From: JANSWY01 sp965228955
GTDB taxonomy: Bacteria > Bacteroidota > Bacteroidia > Cytophagales > Cyclobacteriaceae
Assembly (NCBI GenBank): GCA_965228955.1
Contig: OZ245848.1
Span: 930,001 to 994,000 of the forward strand
Length of the DNA stretch: 64,000 bases
Reading direction: 5' to 3'
Both the position numbers and the translations under genes were made by a program. Shown piece by piece: positions 1 to 8,987 of the stretch (within the stretch, counting starts at the first letter, position 1; every line of letters starts with the position of its first letter). The notes below the pieces were generated by a model. That model ran no database searches and was not told where the DNA came from. It saw only the letters and a list, made by a program, of their open reading frames with translations.

Positions 1-898
1 GAACTTCCTGTCCGTTACTTGCTTCAAGGATTTCAAACCACTGCATTCTGGATAATTTCAATTTGATTGACTCTGCAGCTGTCTTGATTCTATCTAATTT
101 ACCAGATCCTATGATAGGCAGAAATTTAACCGGATGAGCCAAAAGCCATGCATACATGACCTGATCGATACCACTGGCACTAATTTCGCCTGCTACTTTT
201 TCAAGTGATGTTCTAAGTCTGGTGGATTTCTCATCACTACCTGAAAATATAGAACCACCTGCAAGTGGAGACCATACCATTGGTTTTACTCTCTTTTCAA
301 GCATGTAATCTATATTGCCGTTCTCCCAATGCTCCAGACAACCAACAGAAGCCTCAATCTGGTTAGTTGCTAAATCAAAATCCAGATAAGATTGTAGCAT
401 GCTGTATTGGCCTGGTGTAAAATTAGATACTCCAAAGTTGAGCACTTTACCCTCTTTCTTCAGCTTGGTAAATGCTTCAGCTACTTCTTCAGGATTCATA
501 AATGGGTCGGGTCTGTGAATCAGGAGTAGATCAATTCTATCAGTATTTAAAAACTTTAAAGAAGTTTCTGCGGAATGGATAATATGAGCTTTCCTAGTGT
601 CGTAATATTTGATTTTATGCTCAGGGTGTTTTTCTGAAATTAACTTGATCCCGCATTTAGTAACGATTTCCATTTGGTTTCTCAGGAAATTATTTTCTTT
701 CAGAACTTTACCAAAAATCTCTTCGCAGGTATAATCGCCATAAATATCAGCATGGTCAAATGAGGTAATTCCCAGATCTATACAATCTTTAATCAAGGTT
801 TCAAGATCACCCGTGCTTAGGTTCCAATCATTCAATCTCCATACACCGTGTATGAATCTTGATAAGCTTAAATCATTAGTTAGTGCTACTTTCTCCAT
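1..898 (-). CDS. Aldo/keto reductase, YdhF-like (3' end outside window)
   Basis: Translated from ATG at 898, the frame stays open to the window edge, so the C-terminus is missing. It is an NADPH-dependent aldo/keto reductase (TIM barrel, cytoplasmic). The catalytic tetrad is visible: Asp48 and Tyr53 in FDHADIYGDY, Lys81 in VTKCGIK and His118 in LLLIHRPDP. FDHADIYG followed by CEEIFG is characteristic of the E. coli YdhF subgroup. The physiological substrate cannot be read from sequence. The divergent neighbour side has no clear promoter. The next gene (949-2472) is on the same strand about 50 bases upstream, so co-transcription is possible. Confidence 0.9.
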   Translation of the reverse strand, partial: MEKVALTNDLSLSRFIHGVWRLNDWNLSTGDLETLIKDCIDLGITSFDHADIYGDYTCEEIFGKVLKENNFLRNQMEIVTKCGIKLISEKHPEHKIKYYDTRKAHIIHSAETSLKFLNTDRIDLLLIHRPDPFMNPEEVAEAFTKLKKEGKVLNFGVSNFTPGQYSMLQSYLDFDLATNQIEASVGCLEHWENGNIDYMLEKRVKPMVWSPLAGGSIFSGSDEKSTRLRTSLEKVAGEISASGIDQVMYAWLLAHPVKFLPIIGSGKLDRIKTAAESIKLKLSRMQWFEILEASNGQEV

Positions 899-948
899 TT
901 CCAACTCATTTATAATGCAATATAGACAAGGAGATGATACTTAAAATA

Positions 949-2472
949 CTACTTTCTCAAAATAACCTCGTACAAATCACCTCTTCTGTCTTTCAGGTTT
1001 CTTACGCTACCAAATTCATGTAATTCCTTCAGGTGCTCCAGATCTACATCTGCAATTAAGGTCATCTCGGTATTTGGGGTGGCTTCTGCTTTAATAGCAT
1101 TGGTAGGGAATGCAAAATCTGATGGTGTGAATATGGCCGATTGTGCGTATTGAATATCCATGTTATTTACTTTTGGAAGATTACCCACACAGCCAGCCAT
1201 GGCTACATAACACTCGTTTTCGATCGCTCGAGCCTGGGCGCAATGTCTGACCCTGTGATAACCATTCTGTGTGTCAGTCAGGAAGGGAACAAATAGAATA
1301 TCGAGTCCTTGTTCAGCATAGATTCTTGCCAATTCAGGGAATTCTACGTCATAACAGATTAATATGCCTATTCTACCGGAATCAGTCTCGAATGTTTTCA
1401 CTCTGTTTCCTCCAACCATTCCCCACGATGTTTCTTCCGAGGGTGTAATGTGAATCTTTTCATAGGAGTCATGTGAGCCATCTCTTCTGCATAAATAGGA
1501 AATGTTGTAAAGCCTGTTGTTTCTAATGAAAGGCATACTTCCAGTGATGATATTCACATTATAAGAAACAGCAAATTCCTTGAACTTCTCCAACATTGGT
1601 TCGGTATGATCGGCAAGCTTTCTAATTGCTTCTGCTTCACCCAAATGATTATATTCAGCCATTAATGGAGCATCAAAAAACTCTGGGAATAGAATAAAGT
1701 CTGATTGATAATCACTTACAGCATCAACGAAATATTCAACCTGCTCAACCATAGCATCGAAACTTGGAAATAATCTCATTTGCCATTGTACCAATCCAAT
1801 CCTTACATAAGATCGCTTTGTATTTAACAGGTCTTCTTTCTCCTGATAGTAAATATTATTCCATTCCAGAAGTGTGGCGTACTCTTTAGAGGCCTTGTCG
1901 TCTGGAAGATAATTTTTCAAGATTTTCTTTACGTGAAAGTCATTGGACAACTGAAAGTTTAAAGTCGGATCATCCAGCTCTTTTCTTTTCACCTTGTTAA
2001 TATATTGCCTTGGACTAAGGTTCTCAGAATGCTCCTCATAATTTGGGATTCTTCCACCCGCCATTATTGCCCTGAGATTCAGGCTTTCACATAGTTCCTT
2101 CCTTGCATCATACAACCTCCTTCCCAGTCTCAAACCCCGGTGCTCTGGATGAACTAGAATATCAATTCCGTACAAAACATCTCCGTTTGGATCGTGAGTG
2201 TTAAATGTTTCATCTCCGGTGATCTGGTTGTAAGTATGATTATCACCGTATTTTTTATAATCAACGATTATGGCCAATGCAGCAGCAACCATTTCTCCTT
2301 CTATGATCACACAAAGTTGACCTTCTGGAAATTTCTCAAGTAACCTTTTAATATCTCTTCTCTTCCAATAAGGTTCTTCAAAGTCCTTGTAAACCACTTC
2401 CATGATGGATTTAAGTGATTCGTAATCTTCAAGTTGTAGGTGTCTTAGTTCTAATGTCAGGTTGCTATCCAT
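949..2472 (-). CDS. GNAT acetyltransferase / carbon-nitrogen hydrolase fusion
   Basis: 507 residues in two parts. Residues about 5-150 are a GNAT N-acetyltransferase; the acetyl-CoA loop HRGLRLGRRLY is visible. Residues about 225-500 are a nitrilase-superfamily amidase with the Glu-Lys-Cys triad in FPEFFDAP, YEKIHITPSE and ICYDVEFPE. Proteins of this architecture occur across Bacteroidota and Proteobacteria; the substrate is not established. The linker (about 150-220) is rich in charged residues. Cytoplasmic, with no signal peptide. Joining the two activities suggests acyl transfer and amide hydrolysis on related metabolites, but that is inference. Confidence 0.9.
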   Translation of the reverse strand: MDSNLTLELRHLQLEDYESLKSIMEVVYKDFEEPYWKRRDIKRLLEKFPEGQLCVIIEGEMVAAALAIIVDYKKYGDNHTYNQITGDETFNTHDPNGDVLYGIDILVHPEHRGLRLGRRLYDARKELCESLNLRAIMAGGRIPNYEEHSENLSPRQYINKVKRKELDDPTLNFQLSNDFHVKKILKNYLPDDKASKEYATLLEWNNIYYQEKEDLLNTKRSYVRIGLVQWQMRLFPSFDAMVEQVEYFVDAVSDYQSDFILFPEFFDAPLMAEYNHLGEAEAIRKLADHTEPMLEKFKEFAVSYNVNIITGSMPFIRNNRLYNISYLCRRDGSHDSYEKIHITPSEETSWGMVGGNRVKTFETDSGRIGILICYDVEFPELARIYAEQGLDILFVPFLTDTQNGYHRVRHCAQARAIENECYVAMAGCVGNLPKVNNMDIQYAQSAIFTPSDFAFPTNAIKAEATPNTEMTLIADVDLEHLKELHEFGSVRNLKDRRGDLYEVILRK

Positions 2473-2586
2473 ACTTCATTTCCTTAATCCATTCTAATAT
2501 AGCCAAATTCACTTATTCCGCTTTTAGTATTATTTAATAGAATTTAATGCTGTCAATTTTTGTTGTTAATGAAAATAAAATAATGA

Positions 2587-2620
2587 TTGATGATCGGATT
2601 CATTAGGATTTATAACTTTG
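2587..2620 (+). promoter_or_regulatory. Bacteroidota-type promoter of the cystathionine beta-synthase gene
   Basis: TAACTTTG at 2613-2620 matches the -7 consensus TAnnTTTG exactly. A TTG at 2587-2589 is a candidate -33 box, though the 23-base spacing is longer than usual. Transcription would begin near 2625, leaving a leader of about 17 bases before ATG 2642. The TTG at 2618 lies inside this promoter and so is not the start codon. Confidence 0.6.
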
Positions 2621-2641
2621 CAAAAAAACAACCCATTAGTA

Positions 2642-4018
2642 ATGAAATATTACAATAGTATCATTGAGACAATTGGTGACACCCCATTGGTGAAACTAAA
2701 TAGTGTTAACAAAGGAATACCAGGAACAATTCTTGTAAAAGTAGAGTACTTCAACCCTGGAAATTCCATGAAGGACAGGATGGCTTTGAAGATGGTTGAA
2801 GATGCTGAAAAAGCTGGGATATTAAAGCCAGGAGGAACAATCATTGAAGGAACAAGCGGAAATACCGGAATGGGTTTAGCCCTTGCAGCAATTGCAAAAG
2901 GTTATAAGTGTATTTTCACATTAGCAGATAAGCAGAGTCAGGAGAAGATTGATATTTTGAGAGCTGTTGGGGCTGAAGTTCACGTATGTCCAACAAACGT
3001 GGAACCGGAAGATCCTAGATCATATTATTCTGTTGCTAGAAAGCTGAATGAAGAGATTCCAAATTCATTCTACCCTAATCAATATGATAACCTGTCTAAT
3101 GCACTAGCTCATTACGAAACTACAGCACCTGAAATCTGGAGAGATACGGAAGGGAAGATCACACACTATGCTGCAGGAGTTGGTACAGGAGGGTCTATGT
3201 GTGGTACTGCAAAGTATCTGAAAGAGCAGAACCCAGATATCGTTACAGTTGGAATTGACACTTATGGCTCTGTTTTTAAGAAATTCAAAGAAACTGGAGT
3301 ATTTGACGAGAAAGAGGTTTACCCATACCTGACAGAAGGTATCGGTGAAGATATTTTACCTAAGAATGTTGACTTCTCAGTAATTGATCACTTTGAAAAA
3401 GTAACTGATAAAGATGGAGCTTTAATGACTAGAAGACTTTCCAGAGAGGAAGGATTATTCGTCGGTTGGTCATGTGGTTCTGCAGTCGCAGGTGCTTTGG
3501 AATATGCTAAGAATAATCTTAAAGAAGATGACGTGATGGTTATTATTCTGCCAGATCATGGAACAAGATATCTTGGTAAAATCTACAATGATAACTGGAT
3601 GCAGGATCACGGTTTCATAGCTGATTCCAAATTTGCGACAGCAAGGGATATTATTGCTCACAGAAACGGAAGTGGTGCATTGACCACAATTGAAAAATCT
3701 ACACCAATTGGTGAAGCTGTAAAAACCATGAATAAAATTGGTGTTGACCAGGTTCCTGTTGTAGATGGTGATAGCAAGATTATAGGAAGCCTCACTGATA
3801 CTAAAGTATTAAGCTCATTAATTGAAAACCCGGAGCTGAAAGCGAAACCTGTTGAGGAAGTAATGGATCCTTCATTCCAGTTTGTGGCGATGGACAATAC
3901 CCTTGATGTATTGAGCTCTATCCTGAAAAAAGAAAAGAAAGCAGTTCTTGTCAGAGATGAACAAGAGCGTGTCCATATCATTACACAAAGTGATTTATTA
4001 ATGGCAATGACAGACTAA
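2642..4018 (+). CDS. PLP-dependent cystathionine beta-synthase with CBS-domain pair
   Basis: 458 residues from ATG 2642. Fold-type II PLP enzyme: the PLP lysine is Lys44 in NPGNSMKDRMA and the substrate/phosphate loop is GTSGNTGMG. Residues about 335-455 form two CBS (Bateman) domains, the arrangement of cystathionine beta-synthase rather than plain cysteine synthase CysK. It joins serine (or O-acetylserine) and homocysteine in the transsulfuration route; the tandem CBS domains probably bind a nucleotide or S-adenosylmethionine. A frame extension to TTG 2618 exists but overlaps the promoter. A strong terminator follows, so the gene is monocistronic. Cysteine synthase activity cannot be excluded. 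Confidence 0.88.
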   Translation: MKYYNSIIETIGDTPLVKLNSVNKGIPGTILVKVEYFNPGNSMKDRMALKMVEDAEKAGILKPGGTIIEGTSGNTGMGLALAAIAKGYKCIFTLADKQSQEKIDILRAVGAEVHVCPTNVEPEDPRSYYSVARKLNEEIPNSFYPNQYDNLSNALAHYETTAPEIWRDTEGKITHYAAGVGTGGSMCGTAKYLKEQNPDIVTVGIDTYGSVFKKFKETGVFDEKEVYPYLTEGIGEDILPKNVDFSVIDHFEKVTDKDGALMTRRLSREEGLFVGWSCGSAVAGALEYAKNNLKEDDVMVIILPDHGTRYLGKIYNDNWMQDHGFIADSKFATARDIIAHRNGSGALTTIEKSTPIGEAVKTMNKIGVDQVPVVDGDSKIIGSLTDTKVLSSLIENPELKAKPVEEVMDPSFQFVAMDNTLDVLSSILKKEKKAVLVRDEQERVHIITQSDLLMAMTD

Positions 4019-4072
4019 TTGTCTATATTAGCATTAATAATTGAAAACAAATTCTAACTCTTTGCTTGCAAT

Positions 4073-4105
4073 AAGTCCCGTAATTCACGGGACTTTTTTA
4101 TTTTT
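4073..4105 (+). terminator. Rho-independent terminator after cystathionine beta-synthase
   Basis: Perfect 9-bp stem AAGTCCCGT / ACGGGACTT (4073-4081, 4087-4095) with a 5-base loop, then a T-rich run to 4105. It ends just before the murI start. Confidence 0.9.
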
Positions 4106-4111
4106 CAGTCC

Positions 4112-4936
4112 ATGGATGCACCAATAGGTATTTTCGATTCTGGTTATGGAGGCCTGACGGTTTTTAAATCGATTAAAGAACGATTACCACAATATGATTA
4201 CTTGTACCTGGGCGATAACGCAAGAACTCCATATGGTACCCGGTCTTTCGAAACTGTTTATGAGTATACACTTGAGGCAGTAAAATACCTTTTTGATCAA
4301 GGTTGTCATTTAGTGATTCTGGCATGTAATACAGCATCAGCAAAAGCCCTAAGAACAATTCAGCAGAATGACCTGGAAAGGATTGCTCCAGGTAAAAGAG
4401 TTTTAGGGGTAATTAGACCAACAACCGAATTGTTAGGTAAGCTTTCTAAAACCAAGAATGTTGGTGTCTTCGGAACAAATGGAACAGTTAAATCAAATTC
4501 TTATCTAATTGAATTACAGAAATTCTATCCTGAGTTAAACGTTTATCAAGAGGCTTGCCCAATGTGGGTCCCACTTGTTGAAAACGGTGAATTAGATAAT
4601 GCAGGGTCAGAGTACTTTATCAAACAGCATGTTGATAACATTTTCTCTAAATGCACAGAAATTGACTCACTTTTGCTGGCTTGTACTCATTATCCAATGC
4701 TGGCCTCTGTGATTGAAAAGTATCTTCCTGCTGGTGTTACACTTCTATCGCAAGGACCTATTGTAGCTGAGAGTCTGGAGGATTATTTGTCCAGACATCC
4801 TGAAATTGAGTCTAACTGTTCAAAAAGTGGTTCAGAAAAGTTTTTGACGAGTGACAGTACAGACAGTTTTAACACCATAGGTAGTTTATTTTTAGAAAGA
4901 CCTCTTAATTCTCAACATATTAAAATTCCTCATTAG
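4112..4936 (+). CDS. murI: Glutamate racemase
   Basis: 274 residues, the usual length. It converts L- to D-glutamate for peptidoglycan in the cytoplasm. The N-terminal FDSGYGGL motif and both catalytic cysteines are present: LACNTASA (first Cys) and LLACTHYPML (second Cys). ATG 4112 gives MDAPIGIFDSG, the canonical N-terminus, only a few bases after the preceding terminator, so its promoter must overlap that region. nuoH starts 32 bases after the stop and may be read through from here. Confidence 0.95.
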   Translation: MDAPIGIFDSGYGGLTVFKSIKERLPQYDYLYLGDNARTPYGTRSFETVYEYTLEAVKYLFDQGCHLVILACNTASAKALRTIQQNDLERIAPGKRVLGVIRPTTELLGKLSKTKNVGVFGTNGTVKSNSYLIELQKFYPELNVYQEACPMWVPLVENGELDNAGSEYFIKQHVDNIFSKCTEIDSLLLACTHYPMLASVIEKYLPAGVTLLSQGPIVAESLEDYLSRHPEIESNCSKSGSEKFLTSDSTDSFNTIGSLFLERPLNSQHIKIPH

Positions 4937-4968
4937 GATTTTCAAGGTTTTAGCTTGAACTTTCAGGC

Positions 4969-6051
4969 ATGATTACTTTTTTGTTTTATCTGCCGTTCAT
5001 TTTAGGCTTTGTAGTCATTGGTGTTTGGGGTGAAAGAAAGATTGCTTCATTCATCCAGGATCGTTATGGGCCTATGGAAGTTGGACCCAAGGGATTACTT
5101 CAAACTATAGCGGATCTTTTGAAGATGCTTCAGAAAGAGGACATCCGACCTAAAGCTGCAGATAAACCATTGTTCCTAATGGCACCACTCCTAATTTTCG
5201 TGGCGATTTTTGCTGGTTTTGCGGTGTTGCCAATAAGCCCGGCAATTTCTGGTGCTGATATTGAAACAGGAGTATTTTTCCTGCTCGCTGTAGTTTCTTT
5301 GGATGTGGTAGGAGTTTTAATGGCAGGATGGGGATCAAACAACAAGTATTCGCTTTATGGAGCAATGAGGTCTGTAGCTCAAATTGTTTCTTATGAGATT
5401 CCACTTGGAATCACTGTACTATGTATGGTTGTAATTGGTAGTACTCTTGATTTAAATGAGCTGTCAAGTCTACAAGGAATTTTCACTTCTGAAACAACTT
5501 ACTTATTCGGTATTAAATCACTTGGAATTGATGTGACCCGGATTGGAGGGATTCTTTCCTGGAACATAGTTCAGGTACCATTTTCGTTTTTAATCTTTTT
5601 GATATTCTTCATTGCCGGTTTAGCAGAAGCCAATAGAGCACCATTTGATTTGCCAGAATCTGAATCGGAATTAATTGGAGGTTATCATACCGAGTATGCC
5701 GGATTTAGATGGGGGGTTTTTATGCTTTCTGAATATGCAATGATGCTTTTAGTGTCTTTCCTTGCCTCAATACTTTTCTTTGGAGGCTGGAATACGCCGT
5801 TCCCTAATATTGGTTCAGTTACACTAGCTACCTGGACAAGCGGAACACCAGGAGAATTATCAGGAGCTATTTGGGGAGCATTTTGGTTGATCTTTAAAAC
5901 AACAATATTCATATTCATCCAAATGTGGGTAAGATGGACCTACCCTAGGTTGAGAGTAGATCAATTAATGTCACTGAGCTGGAAGTATTTGACTCCTGCA
6001 GCTTTGATATTGCTGTTGTTGTGTGGAGTTTGGAAGATGTTGATGGTATAG
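4969..6051 (+). CDS. nuoH: NADH-quinone oxidoreductase subunit H
   Basis: 360 residues with about eight membrane spans. It is the membrane subunit at the quinone pocket of complex I. Recognisable family segments are GVWGERKIASFIQDRYGPM near the N-terminus and AEANRAPFDLPESESELIGG in the central loop, which interacts with the quinone and with NuoB/D. It is the first nuo gene in the window; nuoA-G must lie elsewhere. In most genomes nuoI follows immediately, but here a 1.1-kb insert of repeats and a dinB-like gene intervenes. Confidence 0.97.
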   Translation: MITFLFYLPFILGFVVIGVWGERKIASFIQDRYGPMEVGPKGLLQTIADLLKMLQKEDIRPKAADKPLFLMAPLLIFVAIFAGFAVLPISPAISGADIETGVFFLLAVVSLDVVGVLMAGWGSNNKYSLYGAMRSVAQIVSYEIPLGITVLCMVVIGSTLDLNELSSLQGIFTSETTYLFGIKSLGIDVTRIGGILSWNIVQVPFSFLIFLIFFIAGLAEANRAPFDLPESESELIGGYHTEYAGFRWGVFMLSEYAMMLLVSFLASILFFGGWNTPFPNIGSVTLATWTSGTPGELSGAIWGAFWLIFKTTIFIFIQMWVRWTYPRLRVDQLMSLSWKYLTPAALILLLLCGVWKMLMV

Positions 6052-6419
6052 GTTTAGCCGGAAGACAGAAGACCGGAGACGGAAGACCGAAGTAAAACTT
6101 AGAAATTTCAAATACTTTCAAACTAATGAGTTTTCGTGAGTGCTTCACAATTCGGGATTCCGGATATTTCTTTCGTTTCACCACAGAAATTCCGGAATGA
6201 CGCTCTTTCGTAGATTAGGTATCCAAGTAATTAATGTTGCGTTTAACAGACAACAGACAACAGACAACAGACAACAGACAACTGAGAAAATATGAAATCT
6301 CTAAAAACTAATATCTAAATCCTAAAACCTTTGATAATCAAGTTCAGTCCAACTCAAAACTCAAAACTCAAAACTCAAAACTCCGACGAAGGAGGAAAAC
6401 CCGCACCTCGCAACCCGTG
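6052..6419. repeat. Intergenic repeat block between nuoH and dinB-like gene
   Basis: No gene seen. The stretch contains 7-base arrays of four different words: GGAAGAC-like (6060-6092), ACAGACA (6246-6283), CTAAATC-like (6301-6328) and ACTCAAA (6352-6384). It also contains a half copy of the CGTCATTCC element (6136-6202). The same kinds of modules recur at 51356-51817. All copies are non-coding and AT-rich. Confidence 0.85.
6136..6202 (-). repeat. Half copy of the CGTCATTCC MITE-like element
   Basis: Runs from GTGAGTGC through TTCGGGATTCCGGATATTTC to AAATTCCGGAATGACG. This matches the inverted-repeat half of the full element at 47641-47773. The two arms pair (ATTCCGGA with TCCGGAAT), giving an imperfect hairpin. 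Confidence 0.75.
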
Positions 6420-6941
6420 TCACTCCAACACCTTCAGATACTTCGTCCAGGGACCAACTTCCTCCTTATACTGTTTCGCCATTACTCTTGAAATCTGGAC
6501 AATATGGCCTAAGTCATGAGCTACCCAGCAGGAGAGTAGTTGTCTCAAAGTGATTTTTCCGAATTCTGGGTGCACACCTGTTTTTTCAAGTGTTTCTTTG
6601 TTTATTTCCAGTGAATCCAGGATTTCTATATTCCTTTTTCTAAGGTTAGTAAATTCTGAAAGTAAATCACTCAAAGATTTTCCTTTACTGTTTTCAAATT
6701 GCGCAAACCTGTCGAATGGGATAAAGTCTTTATTGGTATTCTCAGAAAGAATTAATTGAGCTCTTGGAATCCAATCAGTATTTTCTCCATGGATCAAATG
6801 GCCAATTACATCATAGGCGCTCCAGGTATCCGGACCTTCGTTTTGATAAGTCCATTCTTCCGACAAACCTGATAATAGGTTGGTTAGAACTGTGGGTGTT
6901 CTCTCTAATATTTCTTTTGCTTTCTTGATCTCAAATTCCAT
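6420..6941 (-). CDS. DinB-family (DinB_2) four-helix protein
   Basis: 173 residues. DinB/YfiT-type four-helix bundle, typically a metal-binding thiol-dependent transferase or a protein of unknown role. Putative metal-ligand histidines lie in IGHLIHGE (about residue 47) and in the C-terminal WVAHDLGHIVQISRVMAKQY. It lies opposite to and inside the nuo gene run, together with repeats. This suggests it arrived by insertion, or that the nuo operon was split by rearrangement. Function in this organism is unknown. Confidence 0.85.
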   Translation of the reverse strand: MEFEIKKAKEILERTPTVLTNLLSGLSEEWTYQNEGPDTWSAYDVIGHLIHGENTDWIPRAQLILSENTNKDFIPFDRFAQFENSKGKSLSDLLSEFTNLRKRNIEILDSLEINKETLEKTGVHPEFGKITLRQLLSCWVAHDLGHIVQISRVMAKQYKEEVGPWTKYLKVLE

Positions 6942-7194
6942 AGACTAAATGTAGTAAGAAGTATCGTGGCAGACCTCTGTTATTGAGATGTATGAAAAAA
7001 TTTCATGAAACTGTGATTTAGACGTTTTGAGCACTAGATTTGACTTCCAATATTGATTGTACCAAACATCCCTTCAAAAATGATTGTTGCATTGGTAATT
7101 TCAATGTTTTTATAGATTGATTAAACATTGTATTACCTAGATTTAACCCACAAATGTCTTATTGATTAACAAGTGGATTAGGCTAACTATTAAT

Positions 7195-8166
7195 ATGCCC
7201 TATTTTAAAGACATATCGATCGCATATAAAACACTAAAGGATGGCTTGAAACTCACCTTTAGTCACTTAAAAGATGCGACTAAATCAAGGGAACCTCTTG
7301 GGGTGGAGGAAGAAAACTATTTTGATCAGCAGAATGGTCTTTTTACTACTCAATACCCTTTTGAGTCCTTGCCAGTTCCAGATAACGGTAGGTACAGATT
7401 GGATAATGAAATTGATGATTGCATTGTTTGTGATAAATGTGCTAAAATCTGTCCGGTTAATTGTATTGACATAGAACCAATCAAATCGACTGAAGAGATT
7501 GGTAAAACTTCTGATGGGACCTCTAAAAGGCTTTATGCAGCTAAGTTTGACATAGATATGGCTAAATGCTGCTTCTGTGGACTTTGTACAACAGTATGTC
7601 CTACAGAATGCCTTACAATGACCAAAGCGTATGATTTCAGTGAGTTTGATGTCAAACTTCACAACTATGCTTTCGGTAACATGTCGGATGAGGAAATAAC
7701 AGAGAAGAAACAAGAGGAGGAAGCTGCTGCTAAGAAGAAAGAGGAGGAGAGGTTAGCAAAGTTGAAAGCTAAAGAAGAAGCGGCTGCCACAGTTTCCGGA
7801 GAAGATAAACCCAAGCCGAAATTTGTACCTAAAGTTAAGCCAAAAGTCACTTCAGAGTCTTCATCAGAGGAGTCTACCGAAGCAAAACCAAAACCTAAGT
7901 TCAAACCGAAGGTTAAGTCTTCAACTGAATCAAGTTCAGAAGCTAAGCCAAAACCAAAGTTTAAACCTAAGATAAAAAGCAAGTCAACTGAGGAGCCAAA
8001 GTCTGAAGAAACTACATCGGATGAGAAGCCAAAATTCCGACCAAAAATAAAGCCAAAGGTCCCTAAAAAGGACGAATCAGTTGAAGCAAAAACAGTAGAA
8101 CCTGAGGAGGAGAAGCCAAAGCCAAAATTTAGGCCAAAGCCAGTCATTAAAAAGAAGAAGGAATAA
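7195..8166 (+). CDS. nuoI: NADH-quinone oxidoreductase subunit I with long Lys/Pro-rich tail
   Basis: 323 residues from ATG 7195; a TTG at 7162 is in frame but adds nothing conserved. Two [4Fe-4S] motifs of the form CxxCxxCxxxCP are intact: C76, C79, C82, C86 and C125, C128, C131, C135. They carry electrons toward NuoB in the complex I arm. Typical NuoI ends soon after the second cluster. Here a tail of about 160 residues follows: an Ala/Lys/Glu coiled-coil-like stretch (about 168-190), then five KPKPKFxPK-type repeats separated by acidic/Ser-rich spacers. The tail is low complexity and probably disordered. nuoJ begins at the stop codon. Confidence 0.93.
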   Translation: MPYFKDISIAYKTLKDGLKLTFSHLKDATKSREPLGVEEENYFDQQNGLFTTQYPFESLPVPDNGRYRLDNEIDDCIVCDKCAKICPVNCIDIEPIKSTEEIGKTSDGTSKRLYAAKFDIDMAKCCFCGLCTTVCPTECLTMTKAYDFSEFDVKLHNYAFGNMSDEEITEKKQEEEAAAKKKEEERLAKLKAKEEAAATVSGEDKPKPKFVPKVKPKVTSESSSEESTEAKPKPKFKPKVKSSTESSSEAKPKPKFKPKIKSKSTEEPKSEETTSDEKPKFRPKIKPKVPKKDESVEAKTVEPEEEKPKPKFRPKPVIKKKKE

Positions 8167-8684
8167 TGGATCAAATGGCAGTTTACCTTTTCTATTTTTT
8201 TGGATTGCTAGCCATTGCTGGAGCCTTGGGGATTTTGATTACAAGAAACCTGATGCATGCTGCTTTTCTATTGATAGCAGTATTTCTTTCCGTAGCAGCA
8301 ATATTTGTTCTGGGAGGAGCTGAGTTTGTAGCCGTGTCTCAAATAATGGTTTATGTGGGGGGAGTTCTGATTCTATTGATTTTTGGAATAATGCTTACCA
8401 ATAGAATCAGTTCTGATAAGATTGATACCGGTTTTGGAAATGTGCTGCTCGGAATATTAGTGGGATGTGCATTTCTGGTTTGGGTTGGTGATTATATATT
8501 AACCCAGTTCAATGATAAAAAGACAATATTAGAGCAAACTGAAAACCAGACCGAAAAACTTGGAATTAGCTTGATTGCTGATCATGTATTGGCATTTGAA
8601 CTGATTGCGATATTGCTATTAATCGCTTTAATAGGTGCTGCTTATATCGCCAAAAAAGATAAAGAAGAGGAGGTGATGGAATGA
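8166..8684 (+). CDS. nuoJ: NADH-quinone oxidoreductase subunit J
   Basis: 172 residues, five predicted membrane spans. Membrane subunit of complex I. The conserved segment FVAVSQIMVYVGGVLILLIF (third helix, with its pi-bulge region) is clear. The start overlaps the nuoI stop by one base and the stop overlaps the nuoK start (ATGA), so translation is coupled. Confidence 0.95.
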   Translation: MDQMAVYLFYFFGLLAIAGALGILITRNLMHAAFLLIAVFLSVAAIFVLGGAEFVAVSQIMVYVGGVLILLIFGIMLTNRISSDKIDTGFGNVLLGILVGCAFLVWVGDYILTQFNDKKTILEQTENQTEKLGISLIADHVLAFELIAILLLIALIGAAYIAKKDKEEEVME

Positions 8685-8986
8685 TACCAGTTTCGCACTT
8701 TTTGATCCTTGGGGCTATTTTGTTTGCCATTGGTTTGGTGATTGCCATTAGCAGAAGAAATGCCATCATGATATTGATTGGAATTGAGTTGATGTTGAAT
8801 GCAACCAATATCAATTTTGTGGCTTTTAGCAATCAATCTGGGAATGATACAAACGGACAATTTTTTGCTGTATTTGTAATGGTGATTGCAGCTTGTGAAG
8901 CGGCAGTAGCTTTGGCAATTATTTTAAAAATATATCAACACTTTAAAACTTCTGATTTGGATCAGGTTGATCACTTGAGAGATTAA
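8681..8986 (+). CDS. nuoK: NADH-quinone oxidoreductase subunit K
   Basis: 101 residues, three membrane spans, the normal size. MrpC-like antiporter-related subunit. The buried proton-path glutamates are present in ILIGIELMLNATNINFV and VMVIAACEAAVALAIIL. It starts inside the nuoJ stop and nuoL begins one base after its stop. Confidence 0.95.
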   Translation: MIPVSHFLILGAILFAIGLVIAISRRNAIMILIGIELMLNATNINFVAFSNQSGNDTNGQFFAVFVMVIAACEAAVALAIILKIYQHFKTSDLDQVDHLRD

Positions 8987-8987
8987 T

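Noticed and set aside
2618..2641. Upstream TTG start for the cystathionine beta-synthase gene
   Set aside because: The codon lies within the TAACTTTG promoter element; ATG 2642 gives the conserved N-terminus.
6246..6384. Possible CRISPR array
   Set aside because: Units are 7 bases with no spacers, and no cas genes occur in the window; the 21-bp satellite also lacks spacers.
7665..8174. 169-codon antisense frame inside nuoI with FGFG-rich repeats
   Set aside because: Mirror of the KPKPKF-repeat coding region; low complexity on the antisense strand of a clear gene.
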